Origin: Chloracidobacterium sp.
Lineage (GTDB): Bacteria > Acidobacteriota > Blastocatellia > Pyrinomonadales > Pyrinomonadaceae
NCBI GenBank assembly: GCA_016712045.1
Contig: JADJRV010000003.1
Location: 124,001 to 188,000, forward strand
DNA length: 64,000 bases
Direction: 5' to 3'
The notes under the pieces are model-generated. The model made no database searches. It worked only from the letters and a program-made list of their open reading frames with translations, and had not been told where the DNA came from. A program made the position numbers and the translations under genes. Positions within the stretch are counted from its first letter, which is position 1. The number at the start of each line of letters is the position of its first letter. This document shows, one piece after another, positions 49,500 to 58,286 of the stretch.

Positions 49500-50618
49500 T
49501 CAAACGTCGATCATCGTCCGCGAATGATCCCACTCGCGCATCCACGAAATATCGAGATGCCCGCCTGACATTACCGAATAACGATTCCAATCAAAGAAAC
49601 CCATTCTGTCCGGCGCGAGCGTCATCTCGTCGTTCAGTAGCCGCGCAACCTTTTCATCGGGAAAGTAATTAAAGTCGGTCTTGCTGTGCCGCTCTTGCCT
49701 GATCCGATGGATAATGCCCGTAAATGTGCTGCGATAGGTGCCAATAAACATATCCGCCGCCCCGCATATAAGCTCGTTTAGGATTGTCACGACATTAAAG
49801 TCTGTAAATTCCAAAGCATTATATTCATCACGGTATTCGTCAAAGATCAGCTCGTCGATAAATATCAGCTCGTAACCGGCAAACATCTTCGTAAACAATT
49901 CTTTCTCCTGTAGCCCGTCGGTCGCCACCATGATCGGCAAGCTGTCGTCGAAAAATGTCGCTCGAATATATTTGGTGAAACGATCTAAATTGACCGAATA
50001 TTCGTCTGCGGCATAGTTCGTCAAAAAATCACCTAGCCGCAAATGAACCGCGTTATAAGCTCCGGCATCGGCGATGATCTTCGCCGCCAGCCGCTCGATC
50101 TCATCCGTGAACCTGATCTTTACAGAATCTAGTAACGCCTGCTTTTCCGCTCGCGGTAAAAAATAGAAGACGGCCGGACTTGTTGTCTTCGCATGTGTCC
50201 ATTCGATCAGGTCGTACTTTTGTAGATCTTCGCGCGTGAGCGAAAACCGCCCAATACCAAACGCATCCCAGACAAACGTCCCTTCAAACTTTTCCCGCAT
50301 CGCCGCGGTCGTCGCAAAATAGCTGTAAAGCATCTGATACGCGGCTTTGTTCGACACTTCCCGGTCGATCTCGAAAACGCGGCGGTTCGGTATCTTGACA
50401 AGATCTGTCACGAGCGAACGCTTTGCTGTTAACAGGACGCCAAATTTGTCTTTGTACTCATCTTTCGACGCATAATCCGGCGGTGTCGAGCACGGTATCT
50501 CGTAGTCAAAGAAAAAGTCGCGGTCGAGAAAGTTCGACAACGACACCGCGAATGTATAAGACATCAGGTGCGTATTAAATCCTTCCTGGCCAAATGATGC
50601 GTTTTGTAAATAAAGCAT
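49500..50618 (-). CDS. O-fucosyltransferase-like glycosyltransferase
   Basis: A 372-residue protein with the GT-B fold marks of the O-FucT/GT65/GT68 superfamily. These are LYLQNASFGQEGFNTHL at the N-terminus (NEGF-type motif), NAVHLRLGDF for the conserved HxRxGDF, and GAADMFIGTYRSTFTGIIHRIR for the nucleotide-sugar site. I chose ATG 50618 over the TTG 50657 because the family starts at this strand. It would transfer fucose or a similar deoxysugar from a GDP donor. The acceptor is unknown. It is divergently arranged with the second ATP-grasp gene and shares the gap. Confidence 0.72.
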   Translation of the reverse strand: MLYLQNASFGQEGFNTHLMSYTFAVSLSNFLDRDFFFDYEIPCSTPPDYASKDEYKDKFGVLLTAKRSLVTDLVKIPNRRVFEIDREVSNKAAYQMLYSYFATTAAMREKFEGTFVWDAFGIGRFSLTREDLQKYDLIEWTHAKTTSPAVFYFLPRAEKQALLDSVKIRFTDEIERLAAKIIADAGAYNAVHLRLGDFLTNYAADEYSVNLDRFTKYIRATFFDDSLPIMVATDGLQEKELFTKMFAGYELIFIDELIFDEYRDEYNALEFTDFNVVTILNELICGAADMFIGTYRSTFTGIIHRIRQERHSKTDFNYFPDEKVARLLNDEMTLAPDRMGFFDWNRYSVMSGGHLDISWMREWDHSRTMIDV

Positions 50619-50662
50619 TAAATAGAAAAACTGTCGCTTTGGAATTTTGCCGGTCAACTAAC

Positions 50663-50668
50663 TATAAT
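50663..50668 (+). promoter_or_regulatory. Perfect -10 box next to the second ATP-grasp start
   Basis: TATAAT is placed so that transcription would begin about two bases before the ATG at 50677. No Shine-Dalgarno is present, so this gene may be leaderless. The -35 is poor. Confidence 0.45.
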
Positions 50669-50676
50669 AATTGTAT

Positions 50677-51636
50677 ATGAAACGAGTAGGAATCTTAGTG
50701 GGACGCGAACAAACGTTTCCCGAATCGATAATTAACAGCATCAACGCGAAAAGCAATGGCGAAGTCGTAGCCGAGATGGTGATCATCGGCGGCATCACGC
50801 TCGATGAGACAAAACGCTACGATGTTATCATCGACCGCATCTCGCATGAGGTCCCGTATTACCGTGCGGCTCTCAAGCGTTTTGCTCTCGAAGGCACGTA
50901 TATCATCAACAACCCGTTTTGGTGGTCGGCGGATGATAAATTTTTTAACTTTGCACTCGCCACCAAGCTCGGCGTCGCGATCCCTAAGACGGTTCTGCTC
51001 CCGCAGCATAGCTATATCAAAGACATTACCGAAGAAAGTCTTCGCAATCTCGAATTCCCAATCGACTGGGAAGCAGTGGTCGAGCATGTCGGATTCCCTT
51101 CGTTCCTCAAACCGTTCGACGGCGGCGGTTGGAAGAATGTTTCGAAAGTTAACTCCCTTGAAGAACTCTGGCAGGAATACAACGCCTCCGGTATGCTCTG
51201 CATGACCTTGCAACAAGGCATCGAATATGATCAGTTCGTTCGCTGCTACTGCGTCGGCAAAGAGAAAGTTCTGATCATGCCGTACGACCCATCAAAGCCG
51301 TATCTTTCGGGAATGCAGTACGTCAATGTCGATGATTACCTTTCACCGGAGCTGCACGCCCGCGTCGAAAAGGATGTCATCACGATCTGCACCGCTCTCG
51401 GCTACGACCTCAACACCGTCGAATTTGCCATCAAAGACGGCATCCCGTACGCCATCGATTTCATGAACCCGGCACCGGATGCCGAGCTTGCGTCTGTAGG
51501 TGAATCAAACCATCGCTGGATAGTCGACAACATGACCGAGTTCATCCTGAAGAAATTAAAAGAAGGCTGGGAAACACCCGAATACAGATGGTCAGCGATG
51601 CTCAACCCTCCGGAGAAAGCGGTGAAAATGGCTTAG
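50677..51636 (+). CDS. ATP-grasp domain ligase-like protein
   Basis: A 319-residue RimK/D-Ala-ligase-like ATP-grasp protein. A Rossmann-like N-terminal domain (VGILVGREQTFPESIIN) and a pre-ATP segment precede the ATP site FPSFLKPFDGGGWKNV, hinge QGIEYDQFVRCYCVG and metal ligands in DLNTVEFAIKDGIPYAIDFMNPAPD. It should form a C-N bond between an acyl phosphate and an amine, but substrate and product are unknown. It faces the fucosyltransferase-like gene and lies 3 kb from another ATP-grasp gene. ATG 50677 was preferred to the TTG two codons earlier. The terminator at 51660 follows. Confidence 0.8.
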   Translation: MKRVGILVGREQTFPESIINSINAKSNGEVVAEMVIIGGITLDETKRYDVIIDRISHEVPYYRAALKRFALEGTYIINNPFWWSADDKFFNFALATKLGVAIPKTVLLPQHSYIKDITEESLRNLEFPIDWEAVVEHVGFPSFLKPFDGGGWKNVSKVNSLEELWQEYNASGMLCMTLQQGIEYDQFVRCYCVGKEKVLIMPYDPSKPYLSGMQYVNVDDYLSPELHARVEKDVITICTALGYDLNTVEFAIKDGIPYAIDFMNPAPDAELASVGESNHRWIVDNMTEFILKKLKEGWETPEYRWSAMLNPPEKAVKMA

Positions 51637-51659
51637 GCTGTAACGAACACTGACTTAAA

Positions 51660-51694
51660 AAAGGCTTCGTCCAATAAAGACGAAGCCTTTCTTT
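51660..51694. terminator. Terminator after the ATP-grasp gene
   Basis: AAAGGCTTCGTC (51660-51671) and GACGAAGCCTTT (51679-51690) form a 12-pair stem with loop CAATAAA, followed by CTTTCT. It also faces the converging cytochrome gene. Confidence 0.88.
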
Positions 51695-51790
51695 CTCGGT
51701 CTCACCACCATTTTCATGGACGCAAGGGCTCGGCGATAATAACTACTATTTCGGCGTGACTAGCACCACCTTATGTTAACGGGAATGATT

Positions 51791-52399
51791 CTAATGCTTC
51801 TTCGCTGCAGACTTATGACAAGTAGCACAATTTGTTGCGCTTGGAACCTTTGACCCCGTCGTTCGAAACTGGATTTCGAAAAGACAAACGTCACACGCGG
51901 AGTGAAACGCGAGTTGATTTGTGACCATCGTTACCTGTTTGGTTTCGGGGTCGGCGATCGATGGTATCGCCTCCAATAGTTTCGGTTTGCGTCCGCTTCG
52001 AGCGTGACAATCGCGACAAGCCGCCACACCGGCTTTTATTGGGTCTGCTGCGAAAAGTTCGGCGGTAAGCGCAGTCGTGCGTCCTATTGGCCAAACCGTC
52101 TTATGCGGTGGTATCTTGTCAAGATCTGACGCAGGCTGGGCGGTGTGATGGCATTCGATGCAGAGGATCGGGCCGCCAATATTGTACTCGCCCCCGTTGT
52201 GCTTTACGTGATTAAACGTGACCTTGCCGAGCTTTGCCTCCTTACCAAGTATGATCACCTCAGGGATGACTTTCTTCTTTTCCTCAGCCGGTTTAGGCAA
52301 TCGTTGAGCTTTAGGGCTAAGAGTGTCGACAATAAGAAAGCCCGCCGCCATTAAGAACATTACCAAAATTAGCGGAAGGACCTTTCTCATAGAACGCAA
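51791..52399 (-). CDS. Class III (c3/c7-like) multihaem cytochrome c, one haem site altered
   Basis: A 202-residue exported protein with an N-terminal membrane anchor or signal (VLPLILVMFLMAAGFLIV). Haem-binding CxxCH sites are CIECH, CRDCH and CATCH. A fourth, CDVCLF, has lost its histidine. The NHVKHN region supplies distal ligands. Small cytochromes of this kind carry electrons in the periplasm, for example to extracellular or nitrogen/sulfur oxidoreductases. It has no redox partners nearby. The start could be the ATG at 52399 or three codons in; both give the same anchor. Confidence 0.8.
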   Translation of the reverse strand: MRSMRKVLPLILVMFLMAAGFLIVDTLSPKAQRLPKPAEEKKKVIPEVIILGKEAKLGKVTFNHVKHNGGEYNIGGPILCIECHHTAQPASDLDKIPPHKTVWPIGRTTALTAELFAADPIKAGVAACRDCHARSGRKPKLLEAIPSIADPETKQVTMVTNQLAFHSACDVCLFEIQFRTTGSKVPSATNCATCHKSAAKKH

Positions 52400-52533
52400 A
52401 TAAACGGAATCTTTGTGGCGATTCTATATCAACGCATGAATCTTCGGTGTGATCGTGGTCACCAATAAATAAGGTAAATGTTGCAGGCCGTGGCAAAGAA
52501 AGAACTGCGATCCCTGAGCGTGGTATTTGAGAC

Positions 52534-53973
52534 CTAATCGCCCGACTCGACCAGGGCGTATGGAATACGATGTGAGAGCATTCGCGCGCTGATGATGAGG
52601 CCGGTCCATATCATTAAACTGACGGTTGAGGCAGCCCAGCCGATGTTAGCGACTAGTGCGTCTTCGAAAAACAGACCGACGGCGATCAGAGGAAATGAGA
52701 GAAAGGTGATGTTTAGCGTCGTACGTTTCGAGCGTTCGAGTGTGTCGAGCAAATTGACGCGGCCGATCTCAAGCTCCATATATTCTTCGTCAGAGTTGAG
52801 CGATGAAAAATAGTCGGCCTCGCCACGTGTCCAGCGACGGAGACCTGGCGTTTCGGCCAACCGGTTCGCGGTTGAGAATTGATGTATGACATGGGCGATC
52901 TTACCGTCGCGAAGGGACATTTCGGCCAAGCCGCGTGCCGCACGGAAATTTTCGCCAATGTGGTCAAACACACGCTGAAAGATGATTTCCGCTCGCCGTG
53001 TTTCACCCAGTGAGAAATAATATTCGCCGAGACGCGATGACAGGTCGCCATCGTCGGTAACATGACGCTCAGACAACCGCAGAGCAGCGAGAGCCTTCCG
53101 TTCAAGTCGTGGGTCACGCCTAACACCCGCAAAGGCATGTAGGCATCGGGCAAACTCAAATAGTAGCCGTCCGTCGGCTCCGCGTATTTTCAAAGCGCGG
53201 CGAAAAGCTTCGAGAGCTTGAGGCAGATAACCAGAGACACGCAATTCGTTGCCGAGTACACGCAGATCTTCGGCCTTTTCATCATCGCCGAACGCGACCC
53301 CGTTCGCCTGGTTTCGTTTTTGCGTAATAAAACCGGCGAACGAGCTTTCGAGGGCATCGGCGGACGGAATGCGTGAAAACTCTGCTTTCATCAAAGTCTC
53401 TTTTGGATCGGCAAGAAATTCGCTTAACTCAAGCGACCGAACATCGAGGGCATTCTCATCAAGCTTTGGCAAGATGCCCTTTATCATACGACGAAAATCT
53501 TCGCCGCCCGAAGCTATCGCGATACTCAGGCCTTTGCCGCGAAGAATTGTCCGGTAACGATAATGAACGCTGCCGCCGCGTTTTAACGCGCGTATCGACT
53601 GAGTCTCGACCTGTTCGATATCGGTGATTTTTAGCCGACGGCGGGAGCCGTTAAACCACGACCACAGACGGGGCAGCAAACCTGTTCTCTGTAAACTCTT
53701 TCCATCAAAACTAATACGGTCGCGCAGAGCAAGGAACGGCTGCACGATCCACGAAATCCCAAACGCGGCAAAGCCCGCAATATCTATCTCAAGATAAAAA
53801 AGCAGTGCCGCCAAAAATGTGCCTAGAAATAGTGCGGTGAAATAGCTATGCGGTGAGACGCGGATCGTGATCGGCTCCGTGGGACGAGCGGCGGCGGATA
53901 TGCCATCCGCCGCTTTGATACTGCTCAGGTCTGTCAGTTTAAGATCGCTCAATATTTGCCCTCGGCTTTCCAA
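52534..53973 (-). CDS. Membrane protein with TPR-like repeats
   Basis: A 479-residue protein from a TTG start (a stop lies nine bases upstream in frame, and no ATG precedes the membrane segments). Two or three helices near residues 45-85 (YFTALFLGTFLAALLFYL, GFAAFGISWIVQPFLAL) are followed by a PH-like bSHb segment (RISFDGKSLQRTG, ITDIEQVETQSIRALK). A TPR region (LGNELRVSGYLPQALEAFRRAL, GEYYFSLGETRRAEIIFQRV) and two C-terminal helices (TLNITFLSFPLIAVGLFF, NIGWAASTVSLMIWTGLIISA) follow. No function is assigned. A GCACTTT-AG-AAAGTGC hairpin overlaps the start. Confidence 0.72.
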   Translation of the reverse strand: MESRGQILSDLKLTDLSSIKAADGISAAARPTEPITIRVSPHSYFTALFLGTFLAALLFYLEIDIAGFAAFGISWIVQPFLALRDRISFDGKSLQRTGLLPRLWSWFNGSRRRLKITDIEQVETQSIRALKRGGSVHYRYRTILRGKGLSIAIASGGEDFRRMIKGILPKLDENALDVRSLELSEFLADPKETLMKAEFSRIPSADALESSFAGFITQKRNQANGVAFGDDEKAEDLRVLGNELRVSGYLPQALEAFRRALKIRGADGRLLFEFARCLHAFAGVRRDPRLERKALAALRLSERHVTDDGDLSSRLGEYYFSLGETRRAEIIFQRVFDHIGENFRAARGLAEMSLRDGKIAHVIHQFSTANRLAETPGLRRWTRGEADYFSSLNSDEEYMELEIGRVNLLDTLERSKRTTLNITFLSFPLIAVGLFFEDALVANIGWAASTVSLMIWTGLIISARMLSHRIPYALVESGD

Positions 53974-54016
53974 TGCACTTTAGAAAGTGCGATTGCGGGC
54001 GGGTTTCTCGAAAATA

Positions 54017-54865
54017 TTAGCCGTTGCCAAATGGCGACTCAGGCGTCGGATCGACGATCTGCTTGGCACGTTCAGGGTCGAGCTGCTTAAGTTTTTCCTT
54101 AGCGTTCGTCGCTGTCTCCGTCATCCGGACGGGCTTACCGTCGAGGTCTTTTGCTTCACTCGCGGCCTTTGCGATGTTGAAGTAAACATCAGCCGCCTCT
54201 TGTTTCTTGCCCTGTTTTTCGTACAGCTTGGCAAGTTCGAAATTGATCGTGTCTTTTGCAACGATTGGATCTGCCATCGCGGCGAGTTCTTGATAAAGCG
54301 TCACGGCCTCATCGACTTTGTTGTCGTCGGCGCGAGTCTGAGCGAGTGCAAATTTTGCAAGTTTTGCTGTATCGGAACTACCGGTCGCAATGCCTTCGAG
54401 ATCAGCAATGCCTGCCGCACGGTCGGACATCAGTTTATTAACGGCGATAAAATATTTTGCCTTTTCGCCAACCGATCCGCCGTATGTATCGACGACCTTT
54501 TGAAACTCTGCGATCGCCGCGTCAGAGCGTTCCTTTTCTGTTTTAAATGTCTTCGCCGTCGAACCCGGCTGTGCCCCAGTTGCCGAGATCTGGGCCTGCG
54601 ATGTCTCGATAGCCTTGCCAAGCGCGGTCTGTGCGGCACCGTTTGAGCGGCCGTTCCATCGCATAAACAAAACGATGATAATTACCAAAACGAGCACTGC
54701 CCCGAGACCGTAAAGAATGGTCTTGCCCTTGCCCTCAAACTTTTTGCCAAAGCCCTCGATCTTAGGAATTACCTGCTGTTGAAACGGGTCAACATAGGTC
54801 TTCTTTTCTTCGGTAGTTGCCGCGGCCGCCTCTAACTGTTCAAATCGTCTCTTTTTTCGTGACAT
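54017..54865 (-). CDS. YfgM/TPR-type membrane-anchored periplasmic protein
   Basis: A 282-residue protein with a short cytoplasmic N-terminus (RRFEQLEAAAATTEEKKTY), one membrane helix (TILYGLGAVLVLVIIIVLFM, about residues 48-68) and a periplasmic TPR region (ERSDAAIAEFQKVVDTYGG, LYQELAAMADPIVAKD, LAKLYEKQGKKQEAADVYFN). It resembles YfgM/BamD-like scaffold proteins that assist export or outer-membrane assembly. It lies between the TPR membrane protein and the divergent sigma factor. The C-terminus is Pro-rich (PTPESPFGNG). Confidence 0.75.
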   Translation of the reverse strand: MSRKKRRFEQLEAAAATTEEKKTYVDPFQQQVIPKIEGFGKKFEGKGKTILYGLGAVLVLVIIIVLFMRWNGRSNGAAQTALGKAIETSQAQISATGAQPGSTAKTFKTEKERSDAAIAEFQKVVDTYGGSVGEKAKYFIAVNKLMSDRAAGIADLEGIATGSSDTAKLAKFALAQTRADDNKVDEAVTLYQELAAMADPIVAKDTINFELAKLYEKQGKKQEAADVYFNIAKAASEAKDLDGKPVRMTETATNAKEKLKQLDPERAKQIVDPTPESPFGNG

Positions 54866-55032
54866 CGTTCAAAAAACTGCAATAACTGCTTGCTCTATCG
54901 TTATATAATCGGGCATACAAAGCCCTTTGCAAAAGAGTTAATTTAACGTAAAACGGCCGCTAGAGCAAATAAGTAAAGGGTAATTATCAAAATGGCACCG
55001 ATCAATAAAAATAATAGACGTGAAATTTTTAT

Positions 55033-55062
55033 GGGAACTAATTCCCGTAAGGGGTGTCTAAT
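55033..55062 (+). promoter_or_regulatory. ECF-type promoter in front of the sigma factor
   Basis: GGGAACT at 55033-55039 and GTCTAAT at 55056-55062 match the -35 GGAAC and -10 GTC(T)A pattern of ECF sigma factors. There are 17 bases between GGAACT and TCTAAT. It lies about 75 bases before the sigma ATG, so autoregulation is likely. Confidence 0.55.
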
Positions 55063-55134
55063 ATGTATAGCTCGCCAAAAAGCGGGCAGGCAATTTGAAA
55101 GCTTCTCTATGGAGAGAACGCGAAAAGGCGGGCG

Positions 55135-55788
55135 ATGACGTTGTTCAAGTCGATCACATTTGACGACGACAAGATCGGACAGGCAGTAGTGTCTGCACCT
55201 GTTATGTCTGCACACGCGAGCGAAGAAATTGCCTTTATTGACAAATTACGAGCCGGCGAAGAGGCCGCATTTGAAACGCTGATCGACCGTTACTCGGGTG
55301 ATATCTACGCGATGCTTTACCGGCTGACCGAAAGCCCGGAAGAAGCGAGCGATCTGACGCAGGACACATTTCTGCGGGCATTAAAGGCGATCAAAGGTTT
55401 TCGAGGCGATTCGGAACTTAAGACCTGGCTCTTTCGCATTGCGATCAACGAATCGCGAAACCGCTTTCGCTGGTGGAAACGCCGCAAACGCGACCTGACG
55501 ATCTCGTTGGATGCAACGCTCGGTGATTCGGAAACTAGGTTTTCCGATACGCTGGCTGATGATTCGATAAGCCCTGAGGATTCGGCTCTCGCCCGTGAAC
55601 GCGAATATGCGATCCACACGGTATTGCAGGATATGCGGGAGATCTATCGCGAGGCGGTCATCTTGTGCGACATCGAAGGATTGAGTTATGACGAAACGGC
55701 CGCAGCGTTAGGCGTCAATCTTGGGACGGTAAAATCGCGTATCTCACGCGGCCGCGACGAACTGCGGCGAAGACTAAAGGATTTTTGA
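55135..55788 (+). CDS. ECF subfamily RNA polymerase sigma factor
   Basis: A 217-residue sigma factor with region 2 (residues 38-105: FETLIDRYSGDIYAMLYRLTES, then SDLTQDTFLRALKAIKGF and LKTWLFRIAINESRNRFRWWKRR) and region 4 (about 155-215: REAVILCDIEGLSYDETAAALGVNLGTVKSRISRGR, partly quoted). No extra N- or C-terminal domain is present, so control is by the anti-sigma factor downstream. The long linker (about 110-150) is acidic. It probably drives its own promoter at 55033. RpoE-like classification is by similarity. Confidence 0.93.
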   Translation: MTLFKSITFDDDKIGQAVVSAPVMSAHASEEIAFIDKLRAGEEAAFETLIDRYSGDIYAMLYRLTESPEEASDLTQDTFLRALKAIKGFRGDSELKTWLFRIAINESRNRFRWWKRRKRDLTISLDATLGDSETRFSDTLADDSISPEDSALAREREYAIHTVLQDMREIYREAVILCDIEGLSYDETAAALGVNLGTVKSRISRGRDELRRRLKDF

Positions 55789-55846
55789 CAATTGACGGGA
55801 ATGGTTGACTCGCCCCGGTCTCATTTTTTAATGACTAAATAAATCG

Positions 55847-56065
55847 GTGCCAAACGATAGGTCAAGAGAGAGCGAGAGTTGGGTTTTGGAGTCACGAAAA
55901 GCGGAAAATTGGCGGTTGTTTGAATCGACCAGCAACATCGATCACAAGATCACCGAAAACGCCGCCGATCTTAAATACCGGATCACAGCACGAGCATGCC
56001 GCCTGACGAAAGGCGTCAACCGGGGCCAGCCAGCCATTCGCGTCAGTTATATTTTACGGCAATGA
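55847..56065 (+). CDS. Doubtful 72-residue frame overlapping the anti-sigma start
   Basis: A GTG-started frame that fills the 273-base gap between the sigma and anti-sigma genes. Its TGA overlaps the anti-sigma ATG as ATGA, the geometry of translational coupling. The product is polar (SRESESWVLESRKAENWRL) without a recognisable domain and has no ribosome site. It may be a leader that couples sigma and anti-sigma translation, or chance. Confidence 0.25.
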   Translation: MPNDRSRESESWVLESRKAENWRLFESTSNIDHKITENAADLKYRITARACRLTKGVNRGQPAIRVSYILRQ

Positions 56066-56883
56066 AATGCTCGGAAATAAAAACTGAACTCGCACTATAC
56101 TCTGACGGTATCCTGACCGGCTGTGAGCAAACCGATGTCAAAACGCACCTTGACACCTGTCCTGTGTGCCGACAAGAGTTTGCCGACATGAATACGATAA
56201 AAGCCACGCTCCGGCAAATGGCACGGCCCACACTTCCCATTTCTCTGCAAGGCCATCTTAAACGCTCGGTTCGCAACGAGATCCGCCGCGACAAACGATC
56301 GTGGCTGCCGGTTTCAGGTGAGGTGCGTGCGATGATTAACATGCGGATCATGCCGTACGCTGTAGGCGTGATGGCGACGTTAGTGATGGCGTTCACGCTG
56401 CTGACGGCCATGTTCTCCGGCATTCGCGATCGTGGTGTTACGACTGCATCAAATCCGTCAGGTTCTGATACGATCATGCTCGCGACCAATCGCGGCCCTT
56501 TGCAGAAACAGTACCCCGATTCCCTTTCTGCATCGGAATATGCAAAAACGCGTCTTGATATCTCCAGCGAATCGCCGAGCGTTACCCCTCAGGGAGCGTT
56601 GATCGCGTTAACGAAATCGCTGGTTCGCGGCGGGATGAAAGATGATGAGGTTGTCGTAGTTGCTGATGTGTTTGGCAACGGGCTTGCCCGGATCTCTGAG
56701 GTCATCGAGCCTTCGCGTGACAGCCGAGCCATCGCTGAACTGCAAAAGGCTTTAGAGTCAGACCCGGCTTACTCGCCATTTGTCACGGCAAATCTTGATA
56801 AACGCTCGGACAGCGTCCGTGTTGTGCTCAGGTTTCAGAGTGTCGATGTTCCTACCGGAATTAGACCCCGCAAACGACGCTAA
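56062..56883 (+). CDS. Zinc-finger anti-sigma factor (membrane bound)
   Basis: A 273-residue protein with an N-terminal anti-sigma zinc finger (HLDTCPVCRQEF, H-x3-C-x2-C) in the first 50 residues. A membrane helix follows at about residues 95-118 (AVGVMATLVMAFTLLTAMFSG), then a periplasmic or outer domain with a TPR-free fold (IALTKSLVRGGMKDDEVVVVADVFGNGLARI). The partner is the ECF sigma directly upstream. Signal sensing would be in the C-terminal domain; whether it is cut by proteases as RseA is unknown. The ATG at 56062 was chosen over the earlier frame opening because the finger starts there. Confidence 0.85.
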   Translation: MKCSEIKTELALYSDGILTGCEQTDVKTHLDTCPVCRQEFADMNTIKATLRQMARPTLPISLQGHLKRSVRNEIRRDKRSWLPVSGEVRAMINMRIMPYAVGVMATLVMAFTLLTAMFSGIRDRGVTTASNPSGSDTIMLATNRGPLQKQYPDSLSASEYAKTRLDISSESPSVTPQGALIALTKSLVRGGMKDDEVVVVADVFGNGLARISEVIEPSRDSRAIAELQKALESDPAYSPFVTANLDKRSDSVRVVLRFQSVDVPTGIRPRKRR

Positions 56884-58269
56884 TTACATCCTATCCAACT
56901 CGGCTTTAACGCGTGCCGCAAGCGCGGGATCAGCTTGGAGCAGCTTATTATACTGCTCAGTCGCAGCGGCTTTATTTTTAACGCGCGTATAACAAATACC
57001 GAGATTTGCCATCGCCCGGGTAAATTTCGGACTTAACGACAGGCATTTCAAGTACGCAGCGATCGCCTTTTCAAACTGCCGGTCCGCAAAATACGCATTT
57101 CCCAATAGGTACCATCCGTCTGAGTAAGCCGGATTTTTCGTCGTGTAATCAAGCAATCCTGTCACGGCGCGGGCATATGCCTTCGTCGCATCCGCGGATT
57201 TATTGGATTGGACGTACGCATTTCCAAGGTAAAAGTAAGTCTCACCATCGTTAGGAGCGATTCGCAATGCTCCGTTGCAAGCTGTTATCGCGAGATCAAA
57301 ACTCTTTGTCTCGTTATATGCTCGGCACAAATTTGTGTATGCCATCGACTGATTTGGCAGGAGTTGAATGCCCGCCTTTGCGGCTTCGATCGCTTTACTT
57401 GGGTCACCCGCAAGGCTGTAATACCAGCTCAGATCGGTAAAGAGATTGCCGTCATTGGGAAATAATTTCAAACCCTGTTTAGATGTATTGATCGCATCGT
57501 TAAAGCGGTTCTCGCTCCTGTAAAGCTCTGAAAGATTTCGGTAAGACTGTACCAGGTCGGGCTTTGCGTTGATCGCTTTTTGATAAGCATCGATCGCCGG
57601 GCCCGCGTTTCTCATCCTTTGATGTGCCTCGCCTAGCAGATAGTAAGTCTCGCCGACAAAGCGCGTTCCGTTTGCAAGAGCCTTTTCCGCGCTATCGGCC
57701 TGCGATCTAGAATCGCCTAAGCCGAGGTGAATACGGGCGATGTTGTAATAGATATCTCCGTCTTTTGGAGCAAGTTGGGCTGCTTTGTTAAAGCTTGCGA
57801 GAGCCTCGGTGTAAGCACTGCGGCCAAGATTGATCTCGCCTGAGGACTTGAGCAATATCAGATCATTTGGGGTCAGTGCGAGAGCTTTATTTACCTCGGC
57901 CAACGCTGCGTCAAAATTCTTCGTCTCGTAATAGATGTACGTTCGGATCTTGTGGATATCAAGAGGTTTGTAACCCTGACTAAGGGCAATCGCAAACTCA
58001 TTTAGCGCTTCTACATTCTCCTGCAAATTATAATGAGAGTACCCCTTAAAGTAATGAAGTTTCGCATTTGTCGAAACGAGTGCGGCTGACTGACTGTATT
58101 TATCGACGGCTTCGCGATAATTTTTGGCAGCAAATGCCTTATCACCTGCGTCTTGCAGCTTCTTTGCGGCATCCCGGTCTTTTTTACTCTGGGCAAATGC
58201 ACCTGCCGACATAATGCCTAGCAGGAGAAACAATATCGATATTTTTCTAAAGAAGTTTGAGCTTTTCAT
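56884..58269 (-). CDS. Exported TPR repeat protein
   Basis: A 461-residue protein with a signal peptide (ISILFLLLGIMSAGAFAQ) and at least ten TPR units. Visible are AAKKLQDAGDKAFAAKNYREA, ALAEVNKALALTPNDLILLKS, YTEALASFNKAAQLAPKDGDI and ATKAYARAVTGLLDY. The repeats run to the end. TPR arrays bind partner proteins, and this one is likely periplasmic. It ends the minus-strand set that begins with the kinase at 59960 and lies 17 bases downstream of it. Its partner may be the kinase or an outer-membrane complex. Confidence 0.85.
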   Translation of the reverse strand: MKSSNFFRKISILFLLLGIMSAGAFAQSKKDRDAAKKLQDAGDKAFAAKNYREAVDKYSQSAALVSTNAKLHYFKGYSHYNLQENVEALNEFAIALSQGYKPLDIHKIRTYIYYETKNFDAALAEVNKALALTPNDLILLKSSGEINLGRSAYTEALASFNKAAQLAPKDGDIYYNIARIHLGLGDSRSQADSAEKALANGTRFVGETYYLLGEAHQRMRNAGPAIDAYQKAINAKPDLVQSYRNLSELYRSENRFNDAINTSKQGLKLFPNDGNLFTDLSWYYSLAGDPSKAIEAAKAGIQLLPNQSMAYTNLCRAYNETKSFDLAITACNGALRIAPNDGETYFYLGNAYVQSNKSADATKAYARAVTGLLDYTTKNPAYSDGWYLLGNAYFADRQFEKAIAAYLKCLSLSPKFTRAMANLGICYTRVKNKAAATEQYNKLLQADPALAARVKAELDRM

Positions 58270-58286
58270 TACATCAAGTCTCCGGG

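Noticed and set aside
54992..55138. A 48-codon frame ending in an ATGA overlap with the sigma factor start
   Set aside because: The predicted ECF promoter lies inside it, so the main transcript would not contain its start; composition is not protein-like.
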